DNA of 64,000 nt from Prevotella communis (GCF_022024175.1 NZ_CP091794.1:310001-374000), one strand, 5' to 3'. Counted from the first letter of the stretch, positions 33,503 to 42,763 are shown. Notes: generated by a model from the sequence alone, not told the origin. Numbers and translations: made by a program.

Positions 33503-33575
33503 GAGTTAAGAATTAAGAGTTAAGAGTTCTTGGCGGAGCCAAGCGGCGAAGCCGAGCGAAGAATTAAGGTTTAAG
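33497..33575 (+). repeat. Simple-repeat element with two mini-hairpins (GAGTTAAGA arms)
   Basis: GAGTTAAGAGTTAAGAATTA repeats lead into CTTGGCGGAGCCAAG (hairpin with 3-base loop) and CGGCGAAGCCG (hairpin), then AATTAAGGTTTAAGG. It fills the whole gap between the stop at 33502 and the GTG start of rpoN. The layout (AT-rich repeat arms around GC-rich hairpins) resembles 54903-55023. Confidence 0.65.
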
Positions 33576-35069
33576 GTGGCACAAAGTCAGATACAGGAAC
33601 AGAAACAGGAACAACGGTTGCAGCAGGCCGTATCGCAGCAGCAGTTGTTACAGTCGCATCTTATCGAATTGCCTATCCAGCAGTTTGCTGAGCGCATAGA
33701 GACTGAGATGCACGATAATCCTGCACTGGAGAGTGATTCGGAGAATCCCGATTTACAGGAATATCCTGACTATCCGGACAGTCCTGAGGCAACTGACGAC
33801 TTTGATGTCCAGCGTGAGCGTGAGGAGCGCAGTGATGCTCTTGATGCCGCCTTGGAGAATATTGGACGCGACGATGAAGACCTGCCTGTCTATCATGGAG
33901 GACAGTCATCGGTGGAAGAGCGCGAGGAGATGGTCTATGGACAGTCGGTATCTTTCTATGATGAGTTGCTGGAACAGGTGGGTGAAATGGAACTCTCTGA
34001 TCAGGAACGTTATGTGATGGAATACCTTATCCGTTCCCTGGATGATGACGGTTTCCTCCGTACGCCTCTTGAGAATATAGCCGATGAACTGGCTATCTAT
34101 CATAACATTGACTTGTCGACAGGGCAGTTGGAAACTGTGCTGAAGAAGTTACAGCGTTTGGATCCGCCAGGTATTGGTGCGCGTACATTACAGGAATGTC
34201 TGTTGCTACAAGTAAACCGCAGGGAGAAATCTGCGATAACTCTGTCGATGGAGAAGGTGCTGACCGACTATTTTGATGAGTTTACCAAGAAGCACTGGGA
34301 AAAGATTGCCCAGCAGATGACGATGGATGAGCTGCAGGCAGAGACAGTATTCCATGAATTACGAAGACTGAATCCGAAGCCTGGTGCGGCCATGGGCGAG
34401 ACGATAGGACGCTCCATGCAGCAGATAACGCCCGATTTTGTGGTTGACACTCAGGATGATGGCACTGTGACCTTCTCACTGAATAATGGGGATGTGCCCC
34501 AGTTGCAAGTGTCACAATCGTTTGCTGACCTGCTCAAGGAGTATCAGTCTAACAAGGATGGCCTGAGTCGTCAGATGAAGGAAGCTCTCCTTTATACCAA
34601 ACAGAAGGTTGATGCAGCTCAGAGTTTTATTGATGCAGTACAGGTTCGTCGTCGCACGTTGACCCTGACCATGAAGGCTATTATTCAATTGCAACACCGT
34701 TTCTTTGAGGAAGGTGACGAAGCCTTGCTGCGTCCAATGATACTGAAGGATGTGGCCGAGCGAACCGGGTTGGATCTGAGCACGGTATCGCGTGTGTCAA
34801 ATTCCAAATACGTACAGACACGATGGGGTATCTTCCCCCTGAAATATTTCTTTAGTGACGGTTATGTCACAGAGAGTGGGGAAGAGTTGTCTACTCGCGA
34901 GATAAAAGCTACGTTGCGTGAGCTTATTGACGCAGAGGATAAGCGGAAACCCATGAGCGATGATGCTCTGAGTGAGGCATTAAAGGAGAAAGGTTATCCC
35001 ATAGCCCGTCGTACGGTGGCAAAATATCGTGAGCAGTTGGGAATACCTATTGCAAGGTTGAGAAAGTGA
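33576..35069 (+). CDS. rpoN: RNA polymerase sigma-54 factor
   Basis: 497 residues. Region I is glutamine-rich (QQQLLQSHLIELPIQQFAER). The core-binding region holds LDDDGFLRTPL and LDPPGIGARTLQECLLLQ. The HTH is LKDVAERTGLDLSTVSRV, and the RpoN box is ARRTVAKYREQL near the C-terminus. It directs polymerase to -24/-12 promoters with enhancer-binding proteins. No ATG exists near the N-terminus; GTG 33576 gives the family start. The repeat element immediately upstream may have displaced the original leader. Confidence 0.95.
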   Translation: MAQSQIQEQKQEQRLQQAVSQQQLLQSHLIELPIQQFAERIETEMHDNPALESDSENPDLQEYPDYPDSPEATDDFDVQREREERSDALDAALENIGRDDEDLPVYHGGQSSVEEREEMVYGQSVSFYDELLEQVGEMELSDQERYVMEYLIRSLDDDGFLRTPLENIADELAIYHNIDLSTGQLETVLKKLQRLDPPGIGARTLQECLLLQVNRREKSAITLSMEKVLTDYFDEFTKKHWEKIAQQMTMDELQAETVFHELRRLNPKPGAAMGETIGRSMQQITPDFVVDTQDDGTVTFSLNNGDVPQLQVSQSFADLLKEYQSNKDGLSRQMKEALLYTKQKVDAAQSFIDAVQVRRRTLTLTMKAIIQLQHRFFEEGDEALLRPMILKDVAERTGLDLSTVSRVSNSKYVQTRWGIFPLKYFFSDGYVTESGEELSTREIKATLRELIDAEDKRKPMSDDALSEALKEKGYPIARRTVAKYREQLGIPIARLRK

Positions 35070-35076
35070 AATAATC

Positions 35077-35700
35077 ATGATAAGCAGAGAGAAAAGTATT
35101 ATCTATACCGCCAGGGTCGTCAGTTTGATATTCACCCCGTTCTATTTGCCTCTTGTGGGTCTTGTCATCATGTTCCTGTTCAGCTACATGAACCTGCTTC
35201 CATGGGAGTATCGGCTGATGGTTTTGACACTGGTCTATTTCTTTACCATTTTATTGCCTACGTTTCTGATACATCTGTATCGACGGGTGCAGGGTTGGAC
35301 ACGCATGGAACTGGGCCATAAGCGTCGGCGTATCATACCTTATGTGTTGAGTATCGTGTGTTATCTGATGTGCCTGTATGTGTTGGAGTCGCTGCACATC
35401 TATCATTTCGTGTCGAGTATTGTTATTGGCGCGCTGGTCGTTCAGGTGATGTGTGCCTTTATTAATATATGGTGGAAGATATCAACCCATACAGCTGCTA
35501 TCGGTGGCGTGGCTGGAGCCTTGTTTGTCTTTGCCGACATCTTTGGTTTCAATCCCGTATGGTGGTTTTGCCTGGTTTTTGCCGTGGCTGGTGTGCTGGG
35601 GTCTGCGCGTATGATTCTGCGTCAGCATAGTCTGTCGCAGGTCGTAGGCGGTTTTGGTGTCGGTTTCGTTTGCGCCACCCTCGGTATTATCTTTTTGTAA
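35077..35700 (+). CDS. PAP2-like integral membrane protein
   Basis: 207 residues with about six membrane segments (LIFTPFYLPLVGLVIMFLF, LVYFFTILLPTFLIHL and others). The C-terminal SLSQVVGGFGVGF resembles the third motif of PAP2 phosphatases, but the first two motifs (KxxxxxxRP, PSGH) are not clear, so activity is doubtful. It begins 7 bases after rpoN and precedes purE, so it belongs to the same transcript. Confidence 0.65.
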   Translation: MISREKSIIYTARVVSLIFTPFYLPLVGLVIMFLFSYMNLLPWEYRLMVLTLVYFFTILLPTFLIHLYRRVQGWTRMELGHKRRRIIPYVLSIVCYLMCLYVLESLHIYHFVSSIVIGALVVQVMCAFINIWWKISTHTAAIGGVAGALFVFADIFGFNPVWWFCLVFAVAGVLGSARMILRQHSLSQVVGGFGVGFVCATLGIIFL

Positions 35701-35720
35701 GTATTGAAAAATATCATTAT

Positions 35721-36227
35721 ATGAAACCTATTGTCAGTATTATCATGGGCAGTACCAGTGATCTGCCCGTTATGGAAAAAGCCTGCAAGCTGCTTGATGA
35801 GATGCAGGTACCGTTTGAAGTGAATGCCCTCTCGGCTCATCGTACGCCTGATGCTGTGGAAGAGTTTGCCCGTACGGCAAAGGACCGCGGCCTGAAGGTG
35901 ATTATTGCTGGTGCTGGTATGGCAGCAGCCTTGCCTGGGGTGATTGCTGCCAGTACTACACTGCCTGTAATTGGTGTGCCTATCAAGGGTATGCTCGATG
36001 GTCTTGATGCCATGCTTTCTATCATCCAGATGCCCCCAGGCATCCCTGTAGCTACCGTGGGCGTGGATGGAGCACAGAATGCTGCCATCCTTGCTGTTGA
36101 GATGCTGGCTTTGAGTGATGAGGCTTTGGCGCAGCGTCTGAGTGACTATAAGAGTGGTCTGAAGACTAAGATTGAGAAGGCTAACAAGGAATTGGCTGAG
36201 GTGAAATATGAGTACAAGACGAATTAG
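35721..36227 (+). CDS. purE: N5-carboxyaminoimidazole ribonucleotide mutase
   Basis: 168 residues from ATG 35721; the frame is open to 35670 but the extra 17 codons overlap the preceding gene. Class I PurE: IIMGSTSDLPVMEKA, the active loop SAHRTPD, GAGMAAALPGVIA and GVPIKG. It converts N5-CAIR to CAIR in purine synthesis. The stop overlaps the ispG start by 20 bases. Confidence 0.97.
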   Translation: MKPIVSIIMGSTSDLPVMEKACKLLDEMQVPFEVNALSAHRTPDAVEEFARTAKDRGLKVIIAGAGMAAALPGVIAASTTLPVIGVPIKGMLDGLDAMLSIIQMPPGIPVATVGVDGAQNAAILAVEMLALSDEALAQRLSDYKSGLKTKIEKANKELAEVKYEYKTN

Positions 36228-37587
36228 TAGTGTGACCCACGTGGGTAAAGTTGCCATTGGTGGCGACAACCCCATCCGTGTCCAGTCAATGGCAACCACG
36301 GATACGAATGATACCGAGGGTAGTGTGGCCCAGGCGAAGCGTATCATTGATGCTGGTGGCGAACTGGTGCGTTTTACCACTCAGGGTATTCGTGAGGCTG
36401 AGAATATGAAGAATATCTCAGCACGTCTGAAGGCTGATGGTTATGATACTCCCCTCGTGGCTGACGTCCACTTTACAGCACATACGGCTGATGTGGCTGC
36501 ACAGTATTGCGAGAAGGTACGTATCAATCCTGGTAACTATGTGGACCCAGGACGTACCTTTAAGCATCTGGAATATACCGATGAGGAGTATGCTGAGGAG
36601 CTGAAGAAGATCGATGCTAAGCTCGTACCTTTTATTAATATATGTAAGGAGCATCATACGGCTGTACGTATTGGTGTGAACCACGGTTCCCTGTCTGACC
36701 GTATCATGAGCCGCTATGGCGACACGCCCGAGGGTATCGTTGAGAGTTGTATGGAGTTCCTCCGTATCTTCCGTCGCGAGAACTTCAATGATGTGGTTAT
36801 CAGTATCAAGGCTTCCAATACGGTGGTGATGGTAACAACGGTACGTCTCCTGGTGAAGACGATGGATGCGGAGGAGATGCATTATCCCTTGCACTTGGGA
36901 GTGACTGAAGCTGGTGAAGGCGAGGACGGGCGTGTTAAGTCGGCATTGGGTATCGGTGCTCTGCTCACGGAGGGTATTGGTGACACTATCCGCGTGTCGC
37001 TATCAGAGGAACCTGAGTGTGAGATTCCTGTGGCTCGCAAACTGGTGGAACTGATTCCGGAATGTACCCGCTTGCGTGCGGAGGCTGAGGCCAGTATCAA
37101 GAATGATACGATAACGCTCGATGTGGATGCTCCCGATTGGGAAACCTTGCAACTGAAGGCTGCGATGGCTGTGGGTGCCCTGCTCATTGATAGAAAAGCC
37201 ACTAAACTGGTAATTACCAGTCCTGCCGGTTATACAAGTCCTGCACGTCTGGTTAGTCTTGCTGATGCTATCCTCCAGGCTGCTCGCATCAAGTTCACTA
37301 AGACGGAGTATATCTCATGTCCTGGTTGCGGACGCACACTCTACAACCTGCAGGAGACGATAGCGAAGATAAAGGCGGCTACCAGTCATCTGGTAGGTCT
37401 GAAAATTGGTATCATGGGATGTATCGTCAATGGTCCTGGTGAGATGGCTGATGCCGACTATGGTTATGTAGGTGCTGGTCGCGGAAAGATTAGTCTGTAT
37501 AAAGGCAAACAGTGTGTTGAGAAGAATATCCCCGAAGAGGAGGCTGTTGACCACCTGTTGTCGCTTATCCAGAATGATAGGAAATGA
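36208..37587 (+). CDS. ispG: 4-hydroxy-3-methylbut-2-en-1-yl diphosphate synthase
   Basis: 459 residues. TIM-barrel half: VQSMATTDTND, VADVHFTAHTA, KVRINPGNY. C-terminal Fe-S half: SCPGCGRTLYNLQ and GIMGCIVNGPGEMADADYGY hold the three cluster cysteines. It is the next-to-last step of the MEP isoprenoid route. Many Bacteroidota IspG proteins carry a large extra domain between the halves (about 600 aa or more in total). Here the linker (about residues 270-360) is much shorter, though still longer than in E. coli. Overlaps purE by 20 bases; terminator at 37603-37640. Confidence 0.95.
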   Translation: MSTRRISSVTHVGKVAIGGDNPIRVQSMATTDTNDTEGSVAQAKRIIDAGGELVRFTTQGIREAENMKNISARLKADGYDTPLVADVHFTAHTADVAAQYCEKVRINPGNYVDPGRTFKHLEYTDEEYAEELKKIDAKLVPFINICKEHHTAVRIGVNHGSLSDRIMSRYGDTPEGIVESCMEFLRIFRRENFNDVVISIKASNTVVMVTTVRLLVKTMDAEEMHYPLHLGVTEAGEGEDGRVKSALGIGALLTEGIGDTIRVSLSEEPECEIPVARKLVELIPECTRLRAEAEASIKNDTITLDVDAPDWETLQLKAAMAVGALLIDRKATKLVITSPAGYTSPARLVSLADAILQAARIKFTKTEYISCPGCGRTLYNLQETIAKIKAATSHLVGLKIGIMGCIVNGPGEMADADYGYVGAGRGKISLYKGKQCVEKNIPEEEAVDHLLSLIQNDRK

Positions 37588-37602
37588 GACGCTCAAGCAT
37601 AA

Positions 37603-37640
37603 AAAAGCACCGCTGTCCCTTTGTGGAATAGCGGTGCTTT
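37603..37640. terminator. Bidirectional terminator between ispG and rplS
   Basis: AAAAGCACCGCT (37603-37614) pairs with AGCGGTGCTTT (37630-37640); A/T runs flank both sides. Confidence 0.88.
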
Positions 37641-37662
37641 ATTCTTTTGTTGAAGGTGATTC

Positions 37663-38034
37663 TTAATCCTCGTTGTTAGCGATGATAGCCGAACGCTTCT
37701 CCTTGATGCGGGCTGCCTTACCAGTGAGTTTGCGCAGGTAGTACAGCTTAGCGCGGCGAACCTTACCAACCTTGTTCACTTCAATGCTGTCGATATTGGG
37801 CGACTCAATGGGGAAGATACGCTCAACACCTACGGTGCCAGACATTTTGCGAACAGTGAAACGCTTCTTCTCACCATGACCTACGATCTTGATCACTACG
37901 CCACGATAGAGCTGAATACGCTCCTTGGTACCCTCGATAATTTTGTAAGCGACAGTAACAGTATCACCAGCCTTGAAGGTGGGATGCTGCTTGCCGGTTG
38001 CAAATGCTTCTTCAGCAACTTTAATTAAATCCAT
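37663..38034 (-). CDS. rplS: Ribosomal protein bL19
   Basis: 123 residues from ATG 38034 ([11 protein letters not shown]); the open frame runs to 38088, but those 18 codons are not part of L19. Family core: [58 protein letters not shown]. It sits at the 30S-50S interface. A single-gene unit with the terminator at its end. Confidence 0.98.
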   Translation of the reverse strand: MDLIKVAEEAFATGKQHPTFKAGDTVTVAYKIIEGTKERIQLYRGVVIKIVGHGEKKRFTVRKMSGTVGVERIFPIESPNIDSIEVNKVGKVRRAKLYYLRKLTGKAARIKEKRSAIIANNED

Positions 38035-38245
38035 TTTTCTTTTGATAATTAAATTTGTTGTATCGTTCCTACGCAACATAACAGGCAACTCTCCTATCTT
38101 CCTGCCAGCGATTACGCGGAAAGCGGGTGCAAAGGTACGATAATTAATTGATAACTGATAGTTGATAATTGATAATTGTGACTTTAATTAACTTTTTTTA
38201 GGATAAAAGTGGGCGCGTAAGTCGCAGAGAATGAAGGATTTTTCA

Positions 38246-38253
38246 TAATTTTG
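38246..38253 (+). promoter_or_regulatory. -7 box of the 5'-nucleotidase pair
   Basis: TAATTTTG at 38246-38253, 18 bases before ATG 38272. It shows that the upstream in-frame start at 38251 lies inside the promoter. Confidence 0.7.
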
Positions 38254-38271
38254 CACCAAATAAATCTAAGT

Positions 38272-39033
38272 ATGAGAAAGTTTCTACTTTTTTTTGTTAT
38301 AGTAACAACCATGTTGTTCTCGGCTTGTGCATCCCATTATCAGGTGACTGGCGTGAGCCTTACAAGGATTCTGGTCGATACCGTTTATGATGCTCATCCC
38401 GACGAGACTGCAGTTGCTTTCCTGGCTCCTTATAAGCATCAGGTGGATTCTGTGATGGGACCTGTAGTAGGAATAGCGGCTTGTGATATGGCGGCTAATC
38501 GTCCGGAGGGTAATCTGTCAAACCTGCTTCCTGATATCTTTGTCTATATGGCGAAATACTATCAGGAGACACCAGATTTCTCTGTGTATAACATGGGCGG
38601 TATTCGCGCTGCTCTGACCAAGGGTGAAGTGACCTATGGTGATGTGCTGGATGTGGCTCCTTTTGAGAATAAGATCTGCTTTCTGACCTTGACGGGTGAG
38701 AAGGTGATGGAACTGTTTTCTCAGATAGCGAAACGTGGTGGCGAAGGTGTGAGCAGGGGTGTACAATTGGTGATTACCCGTGAAGGTGAACTCGTGTCGG
38801 CTCGCCTGCATGGCAAGGAGATAGATCCCCAGGCCGACTATCGTATAGCTACCATTGATTATCTGATACAGGGTAATGATGGTATGCCGGCTCTTGCAAG
38901 TGGCTTTAATCTGAATACTCCTAAGGACAAGAAGAATAATGCCCGTTTTATAATCCGCGACTACTTTCATGAGATGCTGATGAAGGGAGAAACGGTAGAT
39001 GCTAAGGTTGAGGGGCGTATCGTGGTAAGATGA
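38272..39033 (+). CDS. 5'-nucleotidase C-terminal-domain lipoprotein
   Basis: 253 residues from ATG 38272. Lipoprotein signal with lipobox FSACA. The rest is a 5_nucleotid_C domain alone: GNLSNLLPDIFVYMA, YNMGGIRAAL, GDVLDVAPFENKI, GEKVMELFSQIAKRGG and YLIQGNDGMPAL. This domain binds the nucleoside in UshA-type enzymes. The metal-binding half is encoded by the next gene, whose start overlaps this stop by 4 bases. Thus an UshA-type enzyme is split with the domains in reversed gene order. Confidence 0.88.
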   Translation: MRKFLLFFVIVTTMLFSACASHYQVTGVSLTRILVDTVYDAHPDETAVAFLAPYKHQVDSVMGPVVGIAACDMAANRPEGNLSNLLPDIFVYMAKYYQETPDFSVYNMGGIRAALTKGEVTYGDVLDVAPFENKICFLTLTGEKVMELFSQIAKRGGEGVSRGVQLVITREGELVSARLHGKEIDPQADYRIATIDYLIQGNDGMPALASGFNLNTPKDKKNNARFIIRDYFHEMLMKGETVDAKVEGRIVVR

Positions 39034-39905
39034 AGTGGAATATGAAACATGCTACTGCAATGAAGTATATGAAAAATGTATTGATTATTATAGTGTTGAT
39101 GCTGGCTACGGTTGCCGGTGCGAAAGAACCTAAGAAGATTACCGTGCTTCATACCAGTGACACACATTCGTGTATTCTGCCTCTAAAGAGTAATCTGGAA
39201 GATAAGCGGATAGCGGGTCGTGGCGGTTTTGTGCGTCGTATCTCGATGCTTCAGCAGGAGCGCCTACAGAATCCAGATTTGCTGCTCTTTGATTGTGGCG
39301 ACTTCTCGCAAGGCTCCAGCTATTATACGATGTTTAAAGGTGATGTGGAAGTGGGGCTGATGAATCAGATGCACTATGATGCTGTGACCATCGGCAACCA
39401 TGAGTTTGACTTCGGCCTGGATAATATGGCGCGTCTTTTCAAGATGGCTAATTTTCCTGTTGTCTGCTCAAACTATGATTTCGGTGACACAGAACTGAAA
39501 GATATCGTGAAGCCTTACCTGGTTCTGAAGCGTAAGGGTGTGAAGATTGGCGTCTTTGCCCTCTGTCCTGAGATGAAGGGACTTGTCTCTCCCAAAAACT
39601 ACGAACCTCTCCGTTTCCTGGATCCTATAGAAGTAACGGAAAAGATGGTTCCTTTCTTGCGGAATAAAAAGAAATGTGACGTTGTCATCTGTCTGTCTCA
39701 CTTAGGTTGGGAAATCTCTGACTATACAGACAACCAGGTTATCCAGAATACCTCTGGTATAGATCTGGTTCTGGGTGGCCATACACATACCTATATGGAA
39801 CGGCTCTCTTATGTAAAGGACAAGTCTGGACACATGGTGCCTGTAGACCATGAAGGAAAGAGTGGGGTCTATGTGGGCAAGATAGAGATAACGTTAGACA
39901 AGTAG
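39030..39905 (+). CDS. 5'-nucleotidase metallophosphatase-domain protein
   Basis: 291 residues. An internal start at MKYMKNVLIIIVLML (39060) gives the clearest signal peptide (cut after VAGA). Calcineurin-like motifs in order: HTSDTHS, DCGDFSQGS, TIGNHEFDFG, CLSHLGWE and GGHTHTY. All metal ligands of the UshA N-domain are present. Together with the upstream lipoprotein it probably forms a periplasmic nucleotide or sugar-phosphate hydrolase in two chains. Confidence 0.9.
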   Translation: MKWNMKHATAMKYMKNVLIIIVLMLATVAGAKEPKKITVLHTSDTHSCILPLKSNLEDKRIAGRGGFVRRISMLQQERLQNPDLLLFDCGDFSQGSSYYTMFKGDVEVGLMNQMHYDAVTIGNHEFDFGLDNMARLFKMANFPVVCSNYDFGDTELKDIVKPYLVLKRKGVKIGVFALCPEMKGLVSPKNYEPLRFLDPIEVTEKMVPFLRNKKKCDVVICLSHLGWEISDYTDNQVIQNTSGIDLVLGGHTHTYMERLSYVKDKSGHMVPVDHEGKSGVYVGKIEITLDK

Positions 39906-40070
39906 AAGCCATGCAGTTTTCTACCTTGCACCAATAAACAGTTCGCCCCGCATCCATTTGCTGATTACAGCTTATTTTTCTCATAGAGTTATTGGTTAAA
40001 GTAATATTAAATGAGGTTACAAAAACAGAGCTTCATCTTGACATTTTTGAACTCAATGCTGCTGAAAGAA

Positions 40071-40104
40071 AAGCGGGTGAGTCAACAATTTGACTCACCC
40101 GCTT
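40071..40104 (-). terminator. Terminator after the ferredoxin gene
   Basis: AAGCGGGTGAGTCA (40071-40084) pairs with TGACTCACCCGCTT (40091-40104); on the minus strand the stem is followed by CTTTTCTTTC. The remainder of the gap 39906-40070 shows nothing recognisable. Confidence 0.85.
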
Positions 40105-40129
40105 ATGGGTTTATGAAGCTAATAGGATA

Positions 40130-40300
40130 TTAGCCCAAGCTGATAGCCTCTGAAGGACAAACGCTAGCGCAAGTACCACACTCTGTGCAAGCATCAGCAT
40201 CGATTACATACTTATCTGCACCCTCTGAGATAGCCTCTACGGGGCACTCACCCTGACATGTACCGCAAGAGATACAATCGTCACCAATTACATATGCCAT
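40130..40300 (-). CDS. 2[4Fe-4S] ferredoxin
   Basis: 56 residues from ATG 40300. Two cluster motifs: C9-IS-C12-GT-C15-QGE-C19-P and C38-TE-C41-GT-C44-ASV-C48-P. The text CISCGTCQGECPVEAISEG is that of clostridial-type ferredoxins. It is a low-potential electron carrier in the cytoplasm, used by enzymes such as pyruvate:ferredoxin oxidoreductase. Its own -7 box is TACCTTTG on the minus strand (40347-40340), and it has its own terminator, so it is monocistronic. Confidence 0.97.
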   Translation of the reverse strand: MAYVIGDDCISCGTCQGECPVEAISEGADKYVIDADACTECGTCASVCPSEAISLG

Positions 40301-40460
40301 AATGATATAAATTTAAATTGTTAATAATTTATTGTGATGCAAAGGTAACAACTTTTTTCTGTCCTACCAACTTTTTGGTATTTATTTTTCTAATTTATAC
40401 ATTATCGAAATAGATTCCGATATAATATCCTGCGTAATTTGCCGTTATTATTCATAGTAG

Positions 40461-41192
40461 ATGAAAAGATTCACCATAACAGTTGTAATGGTTCTTGTAG
40501 CATTGGTGTCGTCGGCACAGATGCGCAAGGTGCAGAACAAGCCTTATATAGACTTGCGACCACTCCATTTTGGTATTAGTCTGGGGCTGAATCTGATGGA
40601 CGCAGAATTTACCAATGTGGGAACACAGGTTCTGGAGGAAGGCATGACTCGTACGATTGCCTGCGATGTGGATAATTGGAACCCTGGCTTTAGTGTCGGT
40701 GTAGTGGGGGATATGCGTCTCAGCGATAACTTTAACCTTCGCGTATCACCTACGATGCATTTTGGCTCACGTCGTCTTACATTCCTGGATTTTGATAACC
40801 TGAATGATGCCGGACTGCCTGTTCACAGCACTCAGGATTTGAAGAGTTCCTATATGGCCGTACCTGTTGACTTAAAGTTCTCTGCCCCCCGATTCAATAA
40901 CTATCGTCCTTATGTGGTGGCTGGAGTGAGTCCTATTATCAATCTTGCAGGAAAGGATCAGGAATATGTACGACTGAAACGTTTCGACAGCATGATTAAC
41001 GTCGGCATGGGTTGTGATTTCTATCTCCGGTTTTTTAAGTTGATACCCGAGATAAAGTTTTGCTATGGCCTGACAAATGCGCTGGGCAATAATCATGTCA
41101 ATGACCTTGATGATGTGAATAAGCGGCCTTTTGCTACGAGTATCAACGATTGCCGTACGAAGATGTTCCTCTTTACATTATACTTCGAATAA
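40461..41192 (+). CDS. PorT-like outer-membrane beta-barrel protein
   Basis: 243 residues. Signal peptide MKRFTITVVMVLVALVSSAQ. The mature protein is an eight-strand-type barrel: LRPLHFGISLGLNLMDAEF, NPGFSVGVVGDMRLSDNFNL, and the C-terminal MFLFTLYFE. Length and opening strand fit PorT, a type IX secretion component in Porphyromonas (244 aa), but such barrels are hard to tell apart. No other type IX gene is in the window. A perfect 16-bp terminator hairpin follows. Confidence 0.65.
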   Translation: MKRFTITVVMVLVALVSSAQMRKVQNKPYIDLRPLHFGISLGLNLMDAEFTNVGTQVLEEGMTRTIACDVDNWNPGFSVGVVGDMRLSDNFNLRVSPTMHFGSRRLTFLDFDNLNDAGLPVHSTQDLKSSYMAVPVDLKFSAPRFNNYRPYVVAGVSPIINLAGKDQEYVRLKRFDSMINVGMGCDFYLRFFKLIPEIKFCYGLTNALGNNHVNDLDDVNKRPFATSINDCRTKMFLFTLYFE

Positions 41193-41233
41193 AATAAATC
41201 CTCATACCCTATGCAGAGTATGAGGATTTATTT
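41192..41233. terminator. Bidirectional terminator, 16-bp perfect stem
   Basis: AAATAAATCCTCATAC (41192-41207) pairs exactly with GTATGAGGATTTATTT (41218-41233). It ends both the barrel gene and the convergent exb-tonB operon. Confidence 0.9.
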
Positions 41234-41254
41234 TGGTATTAACCTTCTTCTTTA

Positions 41255-42697
41255 TTAGTTGGCAGCCTTAGCCAGGGCTTCTACCACCTTGCGGATTTCT
41301 GCATCCTCAGGCTGTAACTCCTGCAATTTCTTTGCATAGTCGTAGGCTATCTTGTGAGTCTTCTGCTTGACGTAGTAACGCATCAGGAAAGAGTAGGCAT
41401 CGAAGAGACGGGCCTTGTCGGTGTCGTCGATGGTCTCGTGTGCGTTGATGAGCTCTGCCAGGCGTTCGAAATAGGGCTTTGCAAGACCCTTTGAGAGGTC
41501 ACCGTCAATCTGGGCGTTGATACGTCCACGCTGCCACAGTGCATACTCCTCGGCATCAGCAAATTTCTCTGTAAGTGAAGCGTAGGTCTGATCGGCTGTC
41601 TTCAGGGCTTCTACCTTTGCTTCACCCTCGAGGGTACGTGCGTAGGCGTTCTGGAGAATACCCAGTCCAGCCCAGTCGGTAGCATCAGCATTGGCGTTAG
41701 CCTCCAGGAACTGCTTGTAGCTGTCAATAGCCTTGGGATAGTCCTTCATGCCCTTATAGGCATCAGAGATGCTCTTATAAAGGTCGGCGTGAAGTGTGTT
41801 GTCTTCAGCGGGCAGTGCCAGTGCCTCGTTGAACTTGGCAATAGCCTCCTCGAACTGGTTGTTGCCTGCGAGTGCATTACCATAGTTCTGGTAGTCGATA
41901 TCCTTCAGTTTGACGCTATCCTTGTCAACTTTGGTGAACAGCACCTCAGCGTATTTGATGGCTTCGGGGAACTTCTTCATATCGTTATTATTCATCAGGG
42001 CAAAACGGTTCAGTGTACCGTTCAGGGGCTCTTTAGCCAGACCAGCTTCTACAACACGCTGTGACTCCTCGAACTTTCTGCCGAGCTGCAGGGCACGCGC
42101 ATAGTTGATGTAGTCGATACGCTCCATCTTGTCGAGGGGCACCTTGCTATAAGCCTCGATGGCGGTGCTATAACGCTGTACGTTGTAGTTGATATTACCA
42201 ATCAGGGCATCTACGGGGTAGTCAGGACGCTCGTTGCGAAGCTCTTCAAGTTTCTGGGTAGCACCCTCCGGAGAGATGCGGCTATACACGATAGCATACT
42301 TGCGGTAGGGCTCTGGATCCTTGGGATTGGCAAAGATAGCCTGCTCGTAGTTTGATGCAGCAGCACCACCATTATCCATCTTTGAAGCGATGTCGCCCAG
42401 CAGGATGTAAGCAGGAGCGAAACTGTATTTCTTAATGCTCAGTGCCTGATTGGCAAATACTGCAGCCTGAGCCGTGTCACCCTCCTCAAAGAGAGCACGA
42501 CCAATGGCTACGAGATTGTCGGCATTCTTCTTGTTAGCCTTGATGAAGTTCTTCATCTGTTTCTCATAGTCGGCAGGCTTGTTCTTCACTAAGTTTCTTG
42601 CGGCCTCCACATCGGCAGGTGTGCCGTCCTGGGCCATTGTGCCAAGGCTGCATCCAAACAGCAGGGCACCCATCATAAAATATTTCATAGTTTTCAT
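41255..42697 (-). CDS. TPR-repeat exported protein, last gene of the exb-tonB operon
   Basis: 480 residues from MKTMKYFMMG (42697); an ATG four codons upstream (42709) is also in frame. Signal peptide ends in GTMAQ. At least eight tetratricopeptide repeats, for example AYILLGDIASKMDNGGAAAS, YANYARALQ-like helices and ADLYKSISDAYKGMKDYPKA. Such proteins act as scaffolds in the periplasm. It is 67 bases after the PstS-like gene in an operon for TonB energisation, so it may hold that complex together (inference). Confidence 0.88.
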   Translation of the reverse strand: MKTMKYFMMGALLFGCSLGTMAQDGTPADVEAARNLVKNKPADYEKQMKNFIKANKKNADNLVAIGRALFEEGDTAQAAVFANQALSIKKYSFAPAYILLGDIASKMDNGGAAASNYEQAIFANPKDPEPYRKYAIVYSRISPEGATQKLEELRNERPDYPVDALIGNINYNVQRYSTAIEAYSKVPLDKMERIDYINYARALQLGRKFEESQRVVEAGLAKEPLNGTLNRFALMNNNDMKKFPEAIKYAEVLFTKVDKDSVKLKDIDYQNYGNALAGNNQFEEAIAKFNEALALPAEDNTLHADLYKSISDAYKGMKDYPKAIDSYKQFLEANANADATDWAGLGILQNAYARTLEGEAKVEALKTADQTYASLTEKFADAEEYALWQRGRINAQIDGDLSKGLAKPYFERLAELINAHETIDDTDKARLFDAYSFLMRYYVKQKTHKIAYDYAKKLQELQPEDAEIRKVVEALAKAAN

Positions 42698-42763
42698 AAT
42701 CATTCTCATTATAGTGTTATACTTCTGTTGTTTATTTGATGTTTCTTTTCCATGTTGGTTTAA

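Noticed and set aside
35622..36380. 252-codon minus-strand ORF
   Set aside because: Antisense to purE and the start of ispG; no recognisable protein.
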